DNA of 64,000 nt from Pseudomonas sp. CAN1 (GTDB lineage Bacteria; Pseudomonadota; Gammaproteobacteria; Pseudomonadales; Pseudomonadaceae). Within the stretch, counting starts at the first letter, position 1. Each line of letters starts with the position of its first letter. Location of the stretch: the NCBI RefSeq assembly GCF_030462585.1, contig NZ_JASMRU010000011.1, positions 62,001 through 126,000 of the forward strand. Direction: 5' to 3'. Under the pieces are notes generated by a model. The model saw only the letters and a list, made by a program, of their open reading frames with translations. It had not been told where the DNA came from and did not search any database. Both the position numbers and the translations under genes were made by a program. Shown piece by piece: positions 54,918-64,000 of the stretch.

Positions 54918-57689
54918 TCAGAGCAGACTCAGCTCGCGGGCACGGCGTATCGCTTGGGTCCGATTGCGCACCTTGAGCTTCTCGTAGATGTTGTGCAGGT
55001 GCCATTTGACGGTGCCCAGGGCCAGCGACAGCTGCTGGCCGATCTCCTCGTTGGAGAGTCCCTGGGCCGCCAGGCACACCACCTCGCGCTCGCGGTCGGT
55101 CAGACCTTCCTCGAGCACCTCGGGCAACCTGCGTGCTTCCTGCCCCGGCCAGACGGTCAACATTGCGCGAATGAAGACCTGCAGCGCCGGTTGTCGCTCG
55201 GTGGATTCCAGCTGCTGGAGCAACTGGCGAATCCCCTCGCCTTCCTCGATGAAAATGCTCCGCACCCCTTCCCGCTCGGCGCCGATCAGGCATTGGCCGA
55301 GCAGGCTGTGGGAGCGTTCCTGGTAGCCCAGGCGCTGGTAGCTCAGCGCCGCCAGCAGGTCCAGGCGCAGCCGTTGCAGGCCGTGCCAGCCCGGCTGGAG
55401 CATGCCGCGCAGCTGGGTGATCTCGTGCAGCGCCTCGCTGAAATGCCCGCGCGCCTGGAGCAGGCGGATGCGGCTGATGCCCTGCACCCAGAGCACCGGG
55501 TTGAACGGCATGTGCTTGTAGTGGCTGGCCAGCTTTGCCCAGTCGATCGCCTTGAGCCGCTGCTCGGCGCGCTTGCAGCGGTCGGTGGCGGTCTCCTGGA
55601 GGATCAGGTTGATCTCCTCGCCCACCGCCATGGCGAAGAAGCGCCAGGACTGGTTGCGCGAGGCCAGGGTCTGCATCAGCCCGAGGGTGGCCAGGGATTC
55701 CTTGCCGCGCCCCTGCAGGCGCTGGATGCGCGCCAGGCATTGCATGCCCTGGGCGTAGAGATCGATGGGATTGACCACGTCGACCCGGCCCAGCGCCCAG
55801 CGCAGGCGTTCTTCCAGGCCGTCCAGCTCGATGCGGTAGTAGGCCGTCAGCGCCTCGGCAATGGCCGGCAGCGCGAGGGCCTGGGAGCGTTTGTCGAACA
55901 GCGGCATGGCCTGCTCGCGGACGCGCTCGATGAGCATCTGCGCCTGCTTCACCTGGCCCTGCTCCAGCGCCAGCACCACCTCGATGGTGCAGGACTGCAT
56001 GTGCAGGTAGCGGCCGTCGAGGAAGTGGTTGCGCTGCTGCGCCAGGCCCATCAGGCGCCGCGCCTGCTCGGCCTGGCCGCGCACCACCTGGGCGAACGCG
56101 GCGATCAGCAGGATGGCACCTTCGAGGAAGGCGGAGTTCTGCCCCAGCTGGCTTTCCACCCGCCGCGCCAGGGTGATGCACTGCTCCAGGTCGTCCTTCT
56201 GCAGCGCCAGTACAGCCTTCACCGCCAGCGCCGAGAGATACTGGTCGCCCATCGGGCCGCTGCCCTTGTGGTCGCCCCAGCGCGCCAGCAGCTCGTCGAT
56301 CATGCGGTTGGCTTCGGGCAGGCTGAGCTCCGAGGCACGGGTCCAGACATCGCTGAGCACCAGGATCGGGTAGCGCTCGGCGATCTCGTCCGGCACGTGG
56401 CGGCGCCAGCGCGAGATCAGGTAGAGCTGGCCGCGGTTGATCAGCTCCAGGCCGCAGCCGTCCACCAGCGCGGCGAGCATCTCCGGGTCCTCGGCGAGGC
56501 AGGCGTGCTCGATGGCCAGGGTCGGCATGTGGTGGTTGGTGAACCACAGGCTGGCGTTGAAATGCAGCTGCTTGAAACGCTCCGGGTCGCGCTCGCGCAA
56601 ACGGGCACGAAGGAAATCGGCGAACAGCTGGTGGAAGCGGTACCACTGGCGGTCACGATCCAGCGGCAGGAGGAACAGCTGCATGCTGTCCAGGTGCTCC
56701 AGCAGCGCCTGGCCGTCCTGGCGGCCGGTCAGGGTGTTGGCCAGGTCGCCATTCAGGCGGTTGGCGATGCCCAGCGACAGCAGCGCGTTCTGCACGTCCG
56801 CCGGCAGGCGTTCGAACACCGCGCGCAGCAGGTAGTCGCCCACCGCCGCCTTGTCGCTGCTCAGCAGCTTGAGGTCTTCGGGAGCACCGGGCTGCTGGCG
56901 TAGCCACAGGCTCACCAGATGTACCCCCGCCATCCAACCTTCGGTCTGGTTGTGCAGCGACTGCAGGCAGCTATCTTCGAGTTGCAGGCCATCGCGGGCC
57001 AGGTACTCGCGGGTTTCATCGCGGGACAGGCGCAGCTCGTCCTGGCCCACCTCCAGCAGCAGCCCCTTGGCGCGCCAGGTGGCGAGGTTCAGCGGTGGCT
57101 GGGAGCGGCTGCCGATGACCAGGGTGAGGCCGGGCGGCGCGTATTGCACCAGGCGATTGAGGCCGGCGAAAACGTCGGGGTGGGTGATCTCATGCAGGTC
57201 GTCGAGTACCAGCAGGACCTTGCGCTCGTCGCGGGAGAGGTCCATCAGCAGGCTTTCCATGACCGCGACCACGGGCACGCGCATGGTGTTGCGCACATAG
57301 CCCAGCGCGTCCTCGCCAACCCCGGGCACGGCGGTGGCCAGGGCCTGGATGAGCTTCAGGCAGAAGCGGCCGGGATCGTCGTCGTCATTGTCCAGCGACA
57401 GCCAGGCGACGCTGTGGCCCTGGCTGGCACGGGCACCGGCGAGCGCCGCCAGCGCGGTGGTCTTGCCGAAACCGGCGGGTGCGGAGAACAGCAGTATCGA
57501 GGCAAAAGGATGTCGGTCCAGGGCATTCTGGACCGCGGGACGAATCAAATAATCAGCAGGCACCCGAGGGGGTGTTAATCTGGAGCGCAGAAGGCTGCCG
57601 GCTGCGGGCTCGAGCACTACATCCACGGCCTGTATCCCTATGTCATTATCGTTGTTGGTACGGAGCATCGTCCGCGTGGGATTCGTCAC
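54918..57689 (-). CDS. MalT-type LuxR transcriptional regulator
   Basis: 923 residues. STAND-type ATPase at the N-terminus (Walker A SAPAGFGKTTALAAL, LLVLDDLHEITHPDVF), the TEGWMAGVHL motif near residue 300, a long helical-repeat region, and a C-terminal LuxR DNA-binding domain (DREREVVCLAAQGLSNEEIG, ALGTVKWHLHNIYEKL). GTG start at 57689; an ATG 21 bases further in is an alternative. It lies one base upstream of the broken paralogue in the same direction. Likely regulator of the neighbouring fil-like operon, by context only. Confidence 0.88.
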   Translation of the reverse strand: MTNPTRTMLRTNNDNDIGIQAVDVVLEPAAGSLLRSRLTPPRVPADYLIRPAVQNALDRHPFASILLFSAPAGFGKTTALAALAGARASQGHSVAWLSLDNDDDDPGRFCLKLIQALATAVPGVGEDALGYVRNTMRVPVVAVMESLLMDLSRDERKVLLVLDDLHEITHPDVFAGLNRLVQYAPPGLTLVIGSRSQPPLNLATWRAKGLLLEVGQDELRLSRDETREYLARDGLQLEDSCLQSLHNQTEGWMAGVHLVSLWLRQQPGAPEDLKLLSSDKAAVGDYLLRAVFERLPADVQNALLSLGIANRLNGDLANTLTGRQDGQALLEHLDSMQLFLLPLDRDRQWYRFHQLFADFLRARLRERDPERFKQLHFNASLWFTNHHMPTLAIEHACLAEDPEMLAALVDGCGLELINRGQLYLISRWRRHVPDEIAERYPILVLSDVWTRASELSLPEANRMIDELLARWGDHKGSGPMGDQYLSALAVKAVLALQKDDLEQCITLARRVESQLGQNSAFLEGAILLIAAFAQVVRGQAEQARRLMGLAQQRNHFLDGRYLHMQSCTIEVVLALEQGQVKQAQMLIERVREQAMPLFDKRSQALALPAIAEALTAYYRIELDGLEERLRWALGRVDVVNPIDLYAQGMQCLARIQRLQGRGKESLATLGLMQTLASRNQSWRFFAMAVGEEINLILQETATDRCKRAEQRLKAIDWAKLASHYKHMPFNPVLWVQGISRIRLLQARGHFSEALHEITQLRGMLQPGWHGLQRLRLDLLAALSYQRLGYQERSHSLLGQCLIGAEREGVRSIFIEEGEGIRQLLQQLESTERQPALQVFIRAMLTVWPGQEARRLPEVLEEGLTDREREVVCLAAQGLSNEEIGQQLSLALGTVKWHLHNIYEKLKVRNRTQAIRRARELSLL

Positions 57690-57788
57690 TTCTTATCAGA
57701 ATGCTTTTCCTACGTAAACTGAAGAAATAGCTCTAGGATCGATACTTCAGCCGACCTGATCACCCCATTTCCCTGCACGCTGTTACCC

Positions 57789-59144
57789 ATGCCTGACTGT
57801 TTTCTGCACCCGCTTCCCTACCAGGAAGACCCGGGTGAACGCTTCTCCCTGATCCATCGCGCACCCGGCGCCGTCCTCCTGGATGCCGGTCGACCCATTG
57901 CCACACGTGGACGCTATGACCTTCTGAGCGCCTGGCCATTGGCAGAACTGGCACCGACCGCCGACGAATCGGCCAAGAGCTTTTTTGCTCGCGTGCGTAC
58001 CGCGTTGCAGAGCCTGGGCGAAGCAAGAGTGCCCGGCAATCGCAAAGTGCCATTCGTCGGCGGAATGATCGGGTATCTCGGATATGACTTCGGCCGGCGC
58101 ATCGAGCGCCTGCCCGCTCCGAACCACGACGACCTTGACCTGCCCGATGCGCGCCTGGGCCTGTATGCCTGGGCGCTGGTCAGCGATCACGACGAACGCA
58201 GCAGCCAGCTGGTGTTCCACCCGGCCCTGGCGCAGGGCGAACGGCAGCGGCTGATCGCGCTGTTCGAGGGTGCTGACGCAGGCACTGGCGATGATCAGGC
58301 GTTGCCACCCTTCCGCCTTGCCACAGCGTTCCGCCCTGACCTCAGCCGCGAGCAGTACCGCGATGCGCTGGAGCGCGTGCACGGCTACATCCTGGCCGGC
58401 GACTGCTACCAGGTGAACTACACCCAGCGCTTCCGCGCGCCCTGCAGCGGCTCGCCGTGGCTGGCCTACCGGGCGCTGCGCGAGGCCTGCCCTACGCCTT
58501 TTGCTGGTTACCTGGAACTGCCTGAAGGCGCTGTCCTCAGCCTGTCGCCGGAGCGCTTCATCCAGCTCCACGGCGGCCAGGTGGAAACCCGCCCGATCAA
58601 GGGCACCCGCCCGCGTGGCGAAACTCCCGACGCCGACCAGGCCAACGCCGACGCCCTGCTCGCCAGCGAGAAGGACCGCGCCGAAAACCTGATGATCGTC
58701 GACCTGCTGCGCAACGACCTGGGCCGCAGCTGCCACCCCGGCAGCGTGCGCGTGCCCGAGCTGTTCGCGGTGGAGACCTACCCCAATGTCCACCATCTGG
58801 TCAGCAGCGTGCGTGGCGAACTGGCGGCCGGCAAGGACGCACTGGACCTGCTCGAAGGCAGCTTCCCCGGTGGCTCCATCACCGGCGCACCCAAGGTGCG
58901 TGCCATGCAGATCATCGACGAGCTGGAACCGACCCAGCGCAGCATCTACTGCGGCAGCCTGCTCTACCTCGACGTGCGCGGCGAGATGGACAGCTCAATC
59001 GCCATCCGCACCGTACTGGTGAAGGACGGCCAGGCGAGCTGCTGGGCCGGCGGCGGCATAGTCGCCGACTCGAACTGGGAAGAAGAGTACGAGGAGTCGC
59101 TGACCAAGGTGGACGTGCTGCTGCGGACGCTGGAAAGCCTCTGA
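57789..59144 (+). CDS. pabB: aminodeoxychorismate synthase component I
   Basis: 451-residue chorismate-utilising enzyme making 4-amino-4-deoxychorismate for folate. Signature regions: IKGTRPRGETPDADQANADA, ENLMIVDLLRNDLGR and GSFPGGSITGAPKVRAMQII. It lacks a fused PabA or PabC domain. Single gene, followed by REP elements and a terminator shared with thrH. Confidence 0.95.
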   Translation: MPDCFLHPLPYQEDPGERFSLIHRAPGAVLLDAGRPIATRGRYDLLSAWPLAELAPTADESAKSFFARVRTALQSLGEARVPGNRKVPFVGGMIGYLGYDFGRRIERLPAPNHDDLDLPDARLGLYAWALVSDHDERSSQLVFHPALAQGERQRLIALFEGADAGTGDDQALPPFRLATAFRPDLSREQYRDALERVHGYILAGDCYQVNYTQRFRAPCSGSPWLAYRALREACPTPFAGYLELPEGAVLSLSPERFIQLHGGQVETRPIKGTRPRGETPDADQANADALLASEKDRAENLMIVDLLRNDLGRSCHPGSVRVPELFAVETYPNVHHLVSSVRGELAAGKDALDLLEGSFPGGSITGAPKVRAMQIIDELEPTQRSIYCGSLLYLDVRGEMDSSIAIRTVLVKDGQASCWAGGGIVADSNWEEEYEESLTKVDVLLRTLESL

Positions 59145-59160
59145 GCCTGGAGCGCCCCTT

Positions 59161-59238
59161 GTAGGAGCGAGCTTGCTCGCGAACCCGCCCAGCTCAGGCG
59201 CTGCCGGCGAATCTGTTCGCGAGCAAGCTCGCTCCTAC
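59161..59238. repeat. REPIN-type inverted repeat, copy 5
   Basis: GTAGGAGCGAGCTTGCTCGC to GCGAGCAAGCTCGCTCCTAC, the cleanest copy in the window, with both arms intact. Confidence 0.9.
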
Positions 59239-59266
59239 AAAAAGCGGCTGCGGGGGAGTGTTTTCC

Positions 59267-59340
59267 GTAGGAGCGGACCTTGTCCGCGAAGTCTGTCAGG
59301 CCGGCCTGTCGGCCGGTTCGCGGATAAGATCCGCTCCTAC
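59267..59340. repeat. REP variant, GTAGGAGCGGACCTTGTCCG type
   Basis: GTAGGAGCGGACCTTGTCCG on the left and CGGATAAGATCCGCTCCTAC on the right, with a GGCCGGCCTGTCGGCCGG centre. It is a different REP subtype next to copy 5. Confidence 0.85.
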
Positions 59341-59369
59341 AAGAAGCCCGCAAACGAAGCGCGGAAAAG

Positions 59370-59398
59370 AAAAAGCCCCGCATCTGCGGGGCTTTTTC
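59370..59398. terminator. bidirectional terminator between pabB and thrH
   Basis: AGCCCCGCA, loop TC, TGCGGGGCT with flanking A and T runs. Confidence 0.9.
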
Positions 59399-59411
59399 GT
59401 CACAGCCAGTC

Positions 59412-60029
59412 TTACAGGCTGAGCGGGCGGTTGGACGCCTTGAGGAATTCCTGCTTCAGGTCCTCATAGGTGTGCACCGCCGGGAACTGCGGGAACTCGC
59501 GAATCACGTTATCCGGCGCGTGGAACAGGATGCCAGCGTGGGCCTCGGAGAGCATGGTGGTGTCGTTGTACGAGTCGCCAGCGGCAATCACGCGGTAGTA
59601 CAGGCTCTTGAAGGCGATGACCGACTGGCGCTTCGGATCCTTCTGGCGCAGCTGGTAGCTGACGACGCGATCGGTCTCGTCGGTGATCAGCTTGTGGCAC
59701 AGCAGGGTCGGGAAACCGAGCTGGCGCATCAGCGGCTGGGAGAACTCGTAGAAGGTGTCAGAGAGGATCACCACCTGGAAGCGCTCGCGCAGCCAGTCGA
59801 CGAACTCCACCGCGCCTTCCAGCGGCTTCAGGGTGGCGATCACTTCCTGGATGTCGGACAGCTTCAGGCCGTGCTCGTCGAGGATGCGCAGACGCTGCTT
59901 CATCAGCACGTCGTAATCCGGAATATCGCGAGTCGTCGCCTTGAGCGCTTCGATACCGGTTTTTTCAGCGAAGGCGATCCAGATTTCCGGAACCAGAACC
60001 CCTTCCAGGTCGAGACAGGCGATTTCCAC
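59412..60029 (-). CDS. thrH: ThrH, phosphoserine phosphatase/homoserine phosphotransferase
   Basis: 205-residue HAD-superfamily protein. Motif I CLDLEGVLVPE (where HAD enzymes have DxD, here DLE as in ThrH), motif II LSDTFYE, the Lys of motif III in RQKDPKRQ, motif IV AAGDSYNDTTM. ThrH of P. aeruginosa dephosphorylates phosphoserine and can transfer phosphate to homoserine. Convergent with pabB; divergent from cysH. Confidence 0.95.
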   Translation of the reverse strand: MEIACLDLEGVLVPEIWIAFAEKTGIEALKATTRDIPDYDVLMKQRLRILDEHGLKLSDIQEVIATLKPLEGAVEFVDWLRERFQVVILSDTFYEFSQPLMRQLGFPTLLCHKLITDETDRVVSYQLRQKDPKRQSVIAFKSLYYRVIAAGDSYNDTTMLSEAHAGILFHAPDNVIREFPQFPAVHTYEDLKQEFLKASNRPLSL

Positions 60030-60218
60030 GAACGATTTCCCCGCAGGTTTGACTTGAGAGGCGGCACTCTAGCCGCTCGCTCGGGGCGGCGCAACGCGCC
60101 ACTTATACCCAAACACCACAGTCCACCTTCCTGATGGTTATTTAGGGGCATATCCGCCTCTTTGCTACCATCGCGCCCACAGAGCGCCCTGCGCCAATAA
60201 AACTAGGAATACCGCCTG

Positions 60219-60953
60219 ATGAGCCATCCGTTCGATATCGCGGAAATCGCCGCGAGCTATGCCAACAAATCCCCGCAGGATGTTCTGAAGCTCGCCTTCG
60301 AACACTTCGGCGACGACCTGTGGATTTCCTTCAGCGGCGCCGAGGATGTGGTGCTGGTGGACATGGCCTGGAAGCTCAACAAGAACGTCAAGGTGTTCAG
60401 CCTGGACACCGGCCGCCTGCACCCGGAAACCTACCGCTTCATCGAGCAGGTCCGCGAGCACTACGGCATCGCCATCGAGGTGATGACCCCGGACCCGCGC
60501 CTGCTGGAACCCTTCGTCAAGGAAAAGGGCCTGTACAGCTTCTTCAAGGACGGCCACGGCGAGTGCTGCGGCATCCGCAAGATCGAGCCGCTCAAGCGCA
60601 AGCTGTCCACCGTCAGCGCCTGGGCCACCGGCCAGCGCAAGGACCAGAGCCCCGGCACCCGCAGCCAGGTCGCCGTGGTCGAAGTGGACGGCGCCTTCTC
60701 CACCCCGGACAAGCCGCTGTACAAGTTCAACCCGCTGGCCAACATGAGCAGCGAGGACGTCTGGGCCTACATCCGCATGCTGGAAATCCCCTACAACAGC
60801 CTGCACGAGCGCGGCTTCATCAGCATCGGTTGCGAGCCCTGCACCCGCCCCGTGCTGCCCAACCAGCACGAGCGCGAAGGCCGCTGGTGGTGGGAAGAAG
60901 CCACGCAGAAGGAATGCGGCCTGCACGCCGGCAATTTGATCAGCAAGGCCTGA
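60219..60953 (+). CDS. cysH: adenylylsulfate (APS) reductase
   Basis: 244 residues reducing activated sulfate to sulfite with thioredoxin. P-loop [15 protein letters not shown], the [11 protein letters not shown] block, and the C-terminal nucleophile ECGLHAG. The four cysteines in GECCGIR and GCEPCTRP bind a [4Fe-4S] cluster and mark an APS rather than a PAPS reductase. Upstream of a small CxxC protein gene. Confidence 0.95.
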   Translation: MSHPFDIAEIAASYANKSPQDVLKLAFEHFGDDLWISFSGAEDVVLVDMAWKLNKNVKVFSLDTGRLHPETYRFIEQVREHYGIAIEVMTPDPRLLEPFVKEKGLYSFFKDGHGECCGIRKIEPLKRKLSTVSAWATGQRKDQSPGTRSQVAVVEVDGAFSTPDKPLYKFNPLANMSSEDVWAYIRMLEIPYNSLHERGFISIGCEPCTRPVLPNQHEREGRWWWEEATQKECGLHAGNLISKA

Positions 60954-61038
60954 CGCCTTACCCTTTGGCTGACGGAAACTTCTTAGTCAGCCCGCAGCCA
61001 GGATCGGACGCCTGCATGCCTGCGGCGGAGCCGATCCC

Positions 61039-61383
61039 ATGCGCATCACCCTGGTGAAGAAAGTCCTGGCCGATGGCCAGGACTGCCGCAAATGCCGCGA
61101 AGTCCATGAACGCCTGGCCAAGGGCGGTTACCTGGAGCGCATCGACCGCACCCTGGTCGCCGACGAGCGCAACCCCGCCAGCACCGGCTGGCTGGTCGCT
61201 GCACAGTACGGCGTGGACACCGCGCCGTTCTTCGTCGTCCGCCATGATGATGGCCGCGAGGTCGTCTACACGGTGTTCATGAGCTTCCTCCACGAAGTGC
61301 TCGAAGGCCGTGGCGAACTGCCGCTGGACTCCCGCGAAGCCCTGGCCGAACTGGCCCAGCGCGACGACCTGGATCGCTTGTAA
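61039..61383 (+). CDS. small thioredoxin-fold-like CxxC protein
   Basis: 114 residues without signal peptide. The sequence DCRKCREVHERLAKGG carries a CxxC pair at 16-19, and GVDTAPFFVV has the cis-Pro position of the thioredoxin fold. It lies 85 bases after cysH on the same strand. A link with sulfate reduction or thiol chemistry is plausible from the neighbourhood but not proven. No known name. Confidence 0.75.
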   Translation: MRITLVKKVLADGQDCRKCREVHERLAKGGYLERIDRTLVADERNPASTGWLVAAQYGVDTAPFFVVRHDDGREVVYTVFMSFLHEVLEGRGELPLDSREALAELAQRDDLDRL

Positions 61384-61476
61384 GCAGCCGGGCTGCAAGC
61401 GTCGCACTTGACGCTTTCTTGATGGCCGATCGGCCAGACTGTTTCCCCCTCCCCTGATGCACAAGGACGTTTCCCC

Positions 61477-62661
61477 ATGGCCGACGGCTCGGATCGCACT
61501 CGTCCTCGCATTCCCGGCACCGTCTGGGCGCTGGGTTTCGTCAGCCTGTTCATGGATGTTTCCTCAGAACTGCTGCACAGCCTGCTGCCACTGTTCCTGG
61601 TCGGCAGCCTCGGGCTGAGCATGGTGATGGTGGGGCTGATCGAAGGTATCGCCGAAGCCACCGCACTGATCGTCAAGGTGTTCTCCGGCGCCATCAGCGA
61701 CTTCCTCGGCCGGCGCAAGGGCCTGGTGCTGTTCGGCTATGGCCTGGCGGCGCTGTCCAAGCCGCTGTTCCCGCTGGCCAGTTCCGCCGAGACGATCTTT
61801 GCCGCACGTCTGCTCGACCGTATCGGCAAGGGCATCCGCGGAGCTCCGCGGGACGCGCTGATCGCCGACGTCGCGCCACCGTCGATCCGTGGCGCCTGCT
61901 TTGGCCTGCGCCAGTCCATGGATACCGTCGGCGCCTTCGCCGGCCCGCTGCTGGCCATCGCGCTGATGCTCTGGCTGGGCAACAACCTGCCGCTGGTGTT
62001 CTGGTTCGCCTGCATTCCCGCTGCTCTGGCGGTGCTGGCCATCCTGTTCTTCGTCAAGGAGCCGGAAGCCGCCGAAGGCACTCAGCGTTTCCGCTCGCCA
62101 ATCCACGGCGATGCGCTGCGCAGCTTCCCGGCCCGCTACTGGTGGGTGGTCGGCATCGGCGCGGTATTCACCCTCGCCCGCTTCAGCGAAGCCTTCCTGG
62201 TGCTGCGCGCCCATGACATCGGCCTGCCCACGGCCTGGACGCCGCTGGTCATGGTGGTAATGGCCCTGCTGTTCATGCTCTCGGCCTACCCGGTGGGCTG
62301 GTGGTCGGACCGCACCGACCGCACCGGCCTGCTGGCCATCGGCATGCTCCTGCTGGTGGCCGCCGACCTGCTGCTGGCCTGGACCGATTCGACCGCCGGG
62401 CTGCTGCTCGGCGTGGCACTCTGGGGCCTACACATGGGCTTCACCCAGGGCCTGCTGGCGACGCTGATCGCCGACACCACGCTGGCCGACCTCAAGGGCA
62501 CTGCGTTCGGCGTGTTCAACCTCGCCAGCGGCCTGGCCATGCTGCTGGCCAGCGTACTGGCCGGCTGGCTGTGGCAGAGCCTCGGCGCCAGTTGGACCTT
62601 CCTCGTCGGCGCGGCGCTGGCCTTCGTCGCCCTGCTGTTGCTGCGCTGGCGTATCCACTGA
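61477..62661 (+). CDS. MFS transporter
   Basis: 394-residue major facilitator with about 12 helices (for example FVSLFMDVSSELLHSLLPLF) and the MFS motif-A-like SDFLGRRKGLVLFGYGLAA. It resembles the family of multidrug-like transporters related to YfkF/Bcr and tends to occur alone. Substrate unknown. Ends at a terminator shared with the convergent cysB. Start at 61477 has AAGGACG upstream. Confidence 0.85.
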   Translation: MADGSDRTRPRIPGTVWALGFVSLFMDVSSELLHSLLPLFLVGSLGLSMVMVGLIEGIAEATALIVKVFSGAISDFLGRRKGLVLFGYGLAALSKPLFPLASSAETIFAARLLDRIGKGIRGAPRDALIADVAPPSIRGACFGLRQSMDTVGAFAGPLLAIALMLWLGNNLPLVFWFACIPAALAVLAILFFVKEPEAAEGTQRFRSPIHGDALRSFPARYWWVVGIGAVFTLARFSEAFLVLRAHDIGLPTAWTPLVMVVMALLFMLSAYPVGWWSDRTDRTGLLAIGMLLLVAADLLLAWTDSTAGLLLGVALWGLHMGFTQGLLATLIADTTLADLKGTAFGVFNLASGLAMLLASVLAGWLWQSLGASWTFLVGAALAFVALLLLRWRIH

Positions 62662-62672
62662 AGTCAGACATG

Positions 62673-62701
62673 AAAAAGCCCGGCATCGGCCGGGCTTTTT
62701 T
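62673..62701. terminator. bidirectional terminator between the MFS gene and cysB
   Basis: AAAAGCCCGGC, loop ATC, GGCCGGGCTTTT. Confidence 0.9.
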
Positions 62702-62717
62702 CTGCTGCGTGGCGCGA

Positions 62718-63752
<1,035 letters not shown>

Positions 63753-63859
63753 TTAATGGTTTAAGGAATAAAACTAGACGTTTTTTTTCGCCCTGCATGC
63801 CATTCGTCTAAAGCCTTACGGAAATTCCGGGCTTGCCTGCCAGATCGTCATATAGCCCT

Positions 63860-64000
63860 TCAGCGGTGCTGCAGCATCGGCACCAGGTAGACCGGCACTT
63901 CGGCCAGCTGCACCAGGCGCCCCGAGGTGCGCCCCAGTGGCGTGTTCAGCCCTTCCCCATGGCTGTGGCTGCCGACCACGATGATGTCCACCGCCAGGCG
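63860..64000 (-). CDS. universal stress protein, C-terminal part
   Basis: The complement of the last 141 bases reads RLAVDIIVVGSHSHGEGLN and onward to a stop, with LGRTSGRLVQLAEVPVYLV in the middle. This is the C-terminal nucleotide-binding region of a Usp family protein. The N-terminus lies beyond the right edge. A Usp gene stands next to cysB in P. aeruginosa. Confidence 0.8.
   Translation of the reverse strand, partial: RLAVDIIVVGSHSHGEGLNTPLGRTSGRLVQLAEVPVYLVPMLQHR

Overview
The window is a piece of a Pseudomonas chromosome. The gene order hupB-lon-clpX-clpP-tig-tRNAs-folD-cysS-glnS-ppiB-lpxH-miaE-usp-acnB, then nasST-nasA-nirBD-nasC-cobA, then oprF-sigX-cmpX-crfX-cmaX-rraA, ppsA/ppsR and finally pabB-thrH-cysH-cysB is the one I know from P. 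aeruginosa. High G+C coding sequence with long antisense shadow frames, and GTAGGAGC-type REP elements, also fit the genus. The species is not P. aeruginosa itself as far as I can judge; a P. nitroreducens/citronellolis-type relative is an inference.

Layout. 1-6130: proteostasis block on the minus strand (hupB start, lon, clpX, clpP, tig), with a clear sigma32 promoter before lon. 6271-6591: three tRNAs (Arg, His, Leu) with a strong promoter. 6855-14604: housekeeping genes (folD, cysS, glnS, ppiB, lpxH, miaE, a tandem Usp with an Anr box, a DUF1289 protein). 14987-17596: acnB behind a long structured leader. 17600-31245: nitrate assimilation: nasS-nasT, an inserted cytoplasmic-looking alginate lyase and a thioesterase, nasA plus a phosphatase-kinase fusion, and nirB-nirD-nasC-cobA. 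Three transcription units here (nasST, nasA, nirB) share the same control cassette: a sigma54 promoter, two hexaloop hairpins of the ANTAR-target type, and an intrinsic terminator that competes with the second hairpin, so NasT should act on all three, including its own operon.

31313-40355: cell envelope and central metabolism (oprF, sigX, cmpX, crfX, cmaX, rraA-like, a hydrolase, ppsA and its regulator ppsR). 40512-46436: two little-understood envelope systems: a DUF3300/DUF2950 pair, and a tight three-gene operon of a retropepsin-like protease, an inactive transglutaminase fused to membrane helices, and an ATP-grasp ligase. 46437-46948 is a gene-free stretch made of a tandem duplication of two REP elements.

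46949-52109 (minus) is a five-gene operon resembling the Acinetobacter fil genes: a small exported protein with an SGITGQDG signature, a C39-type peptidase, two outer-membrane barrels and a repeat protein with a MalM-like end. Upstream on the same strand lie two MalT-type LuxR regulators; the one nearer the operon is broken by a deletion of about 50 codons that also shifts the frame. 57789-64000 closes with pabB, thrH, cysH, a small CxxC protein, an MFS transporter, cysB and the end of another Usp gene. I see no CRISPR array, no insertion sequence with a transposase and no prophage.
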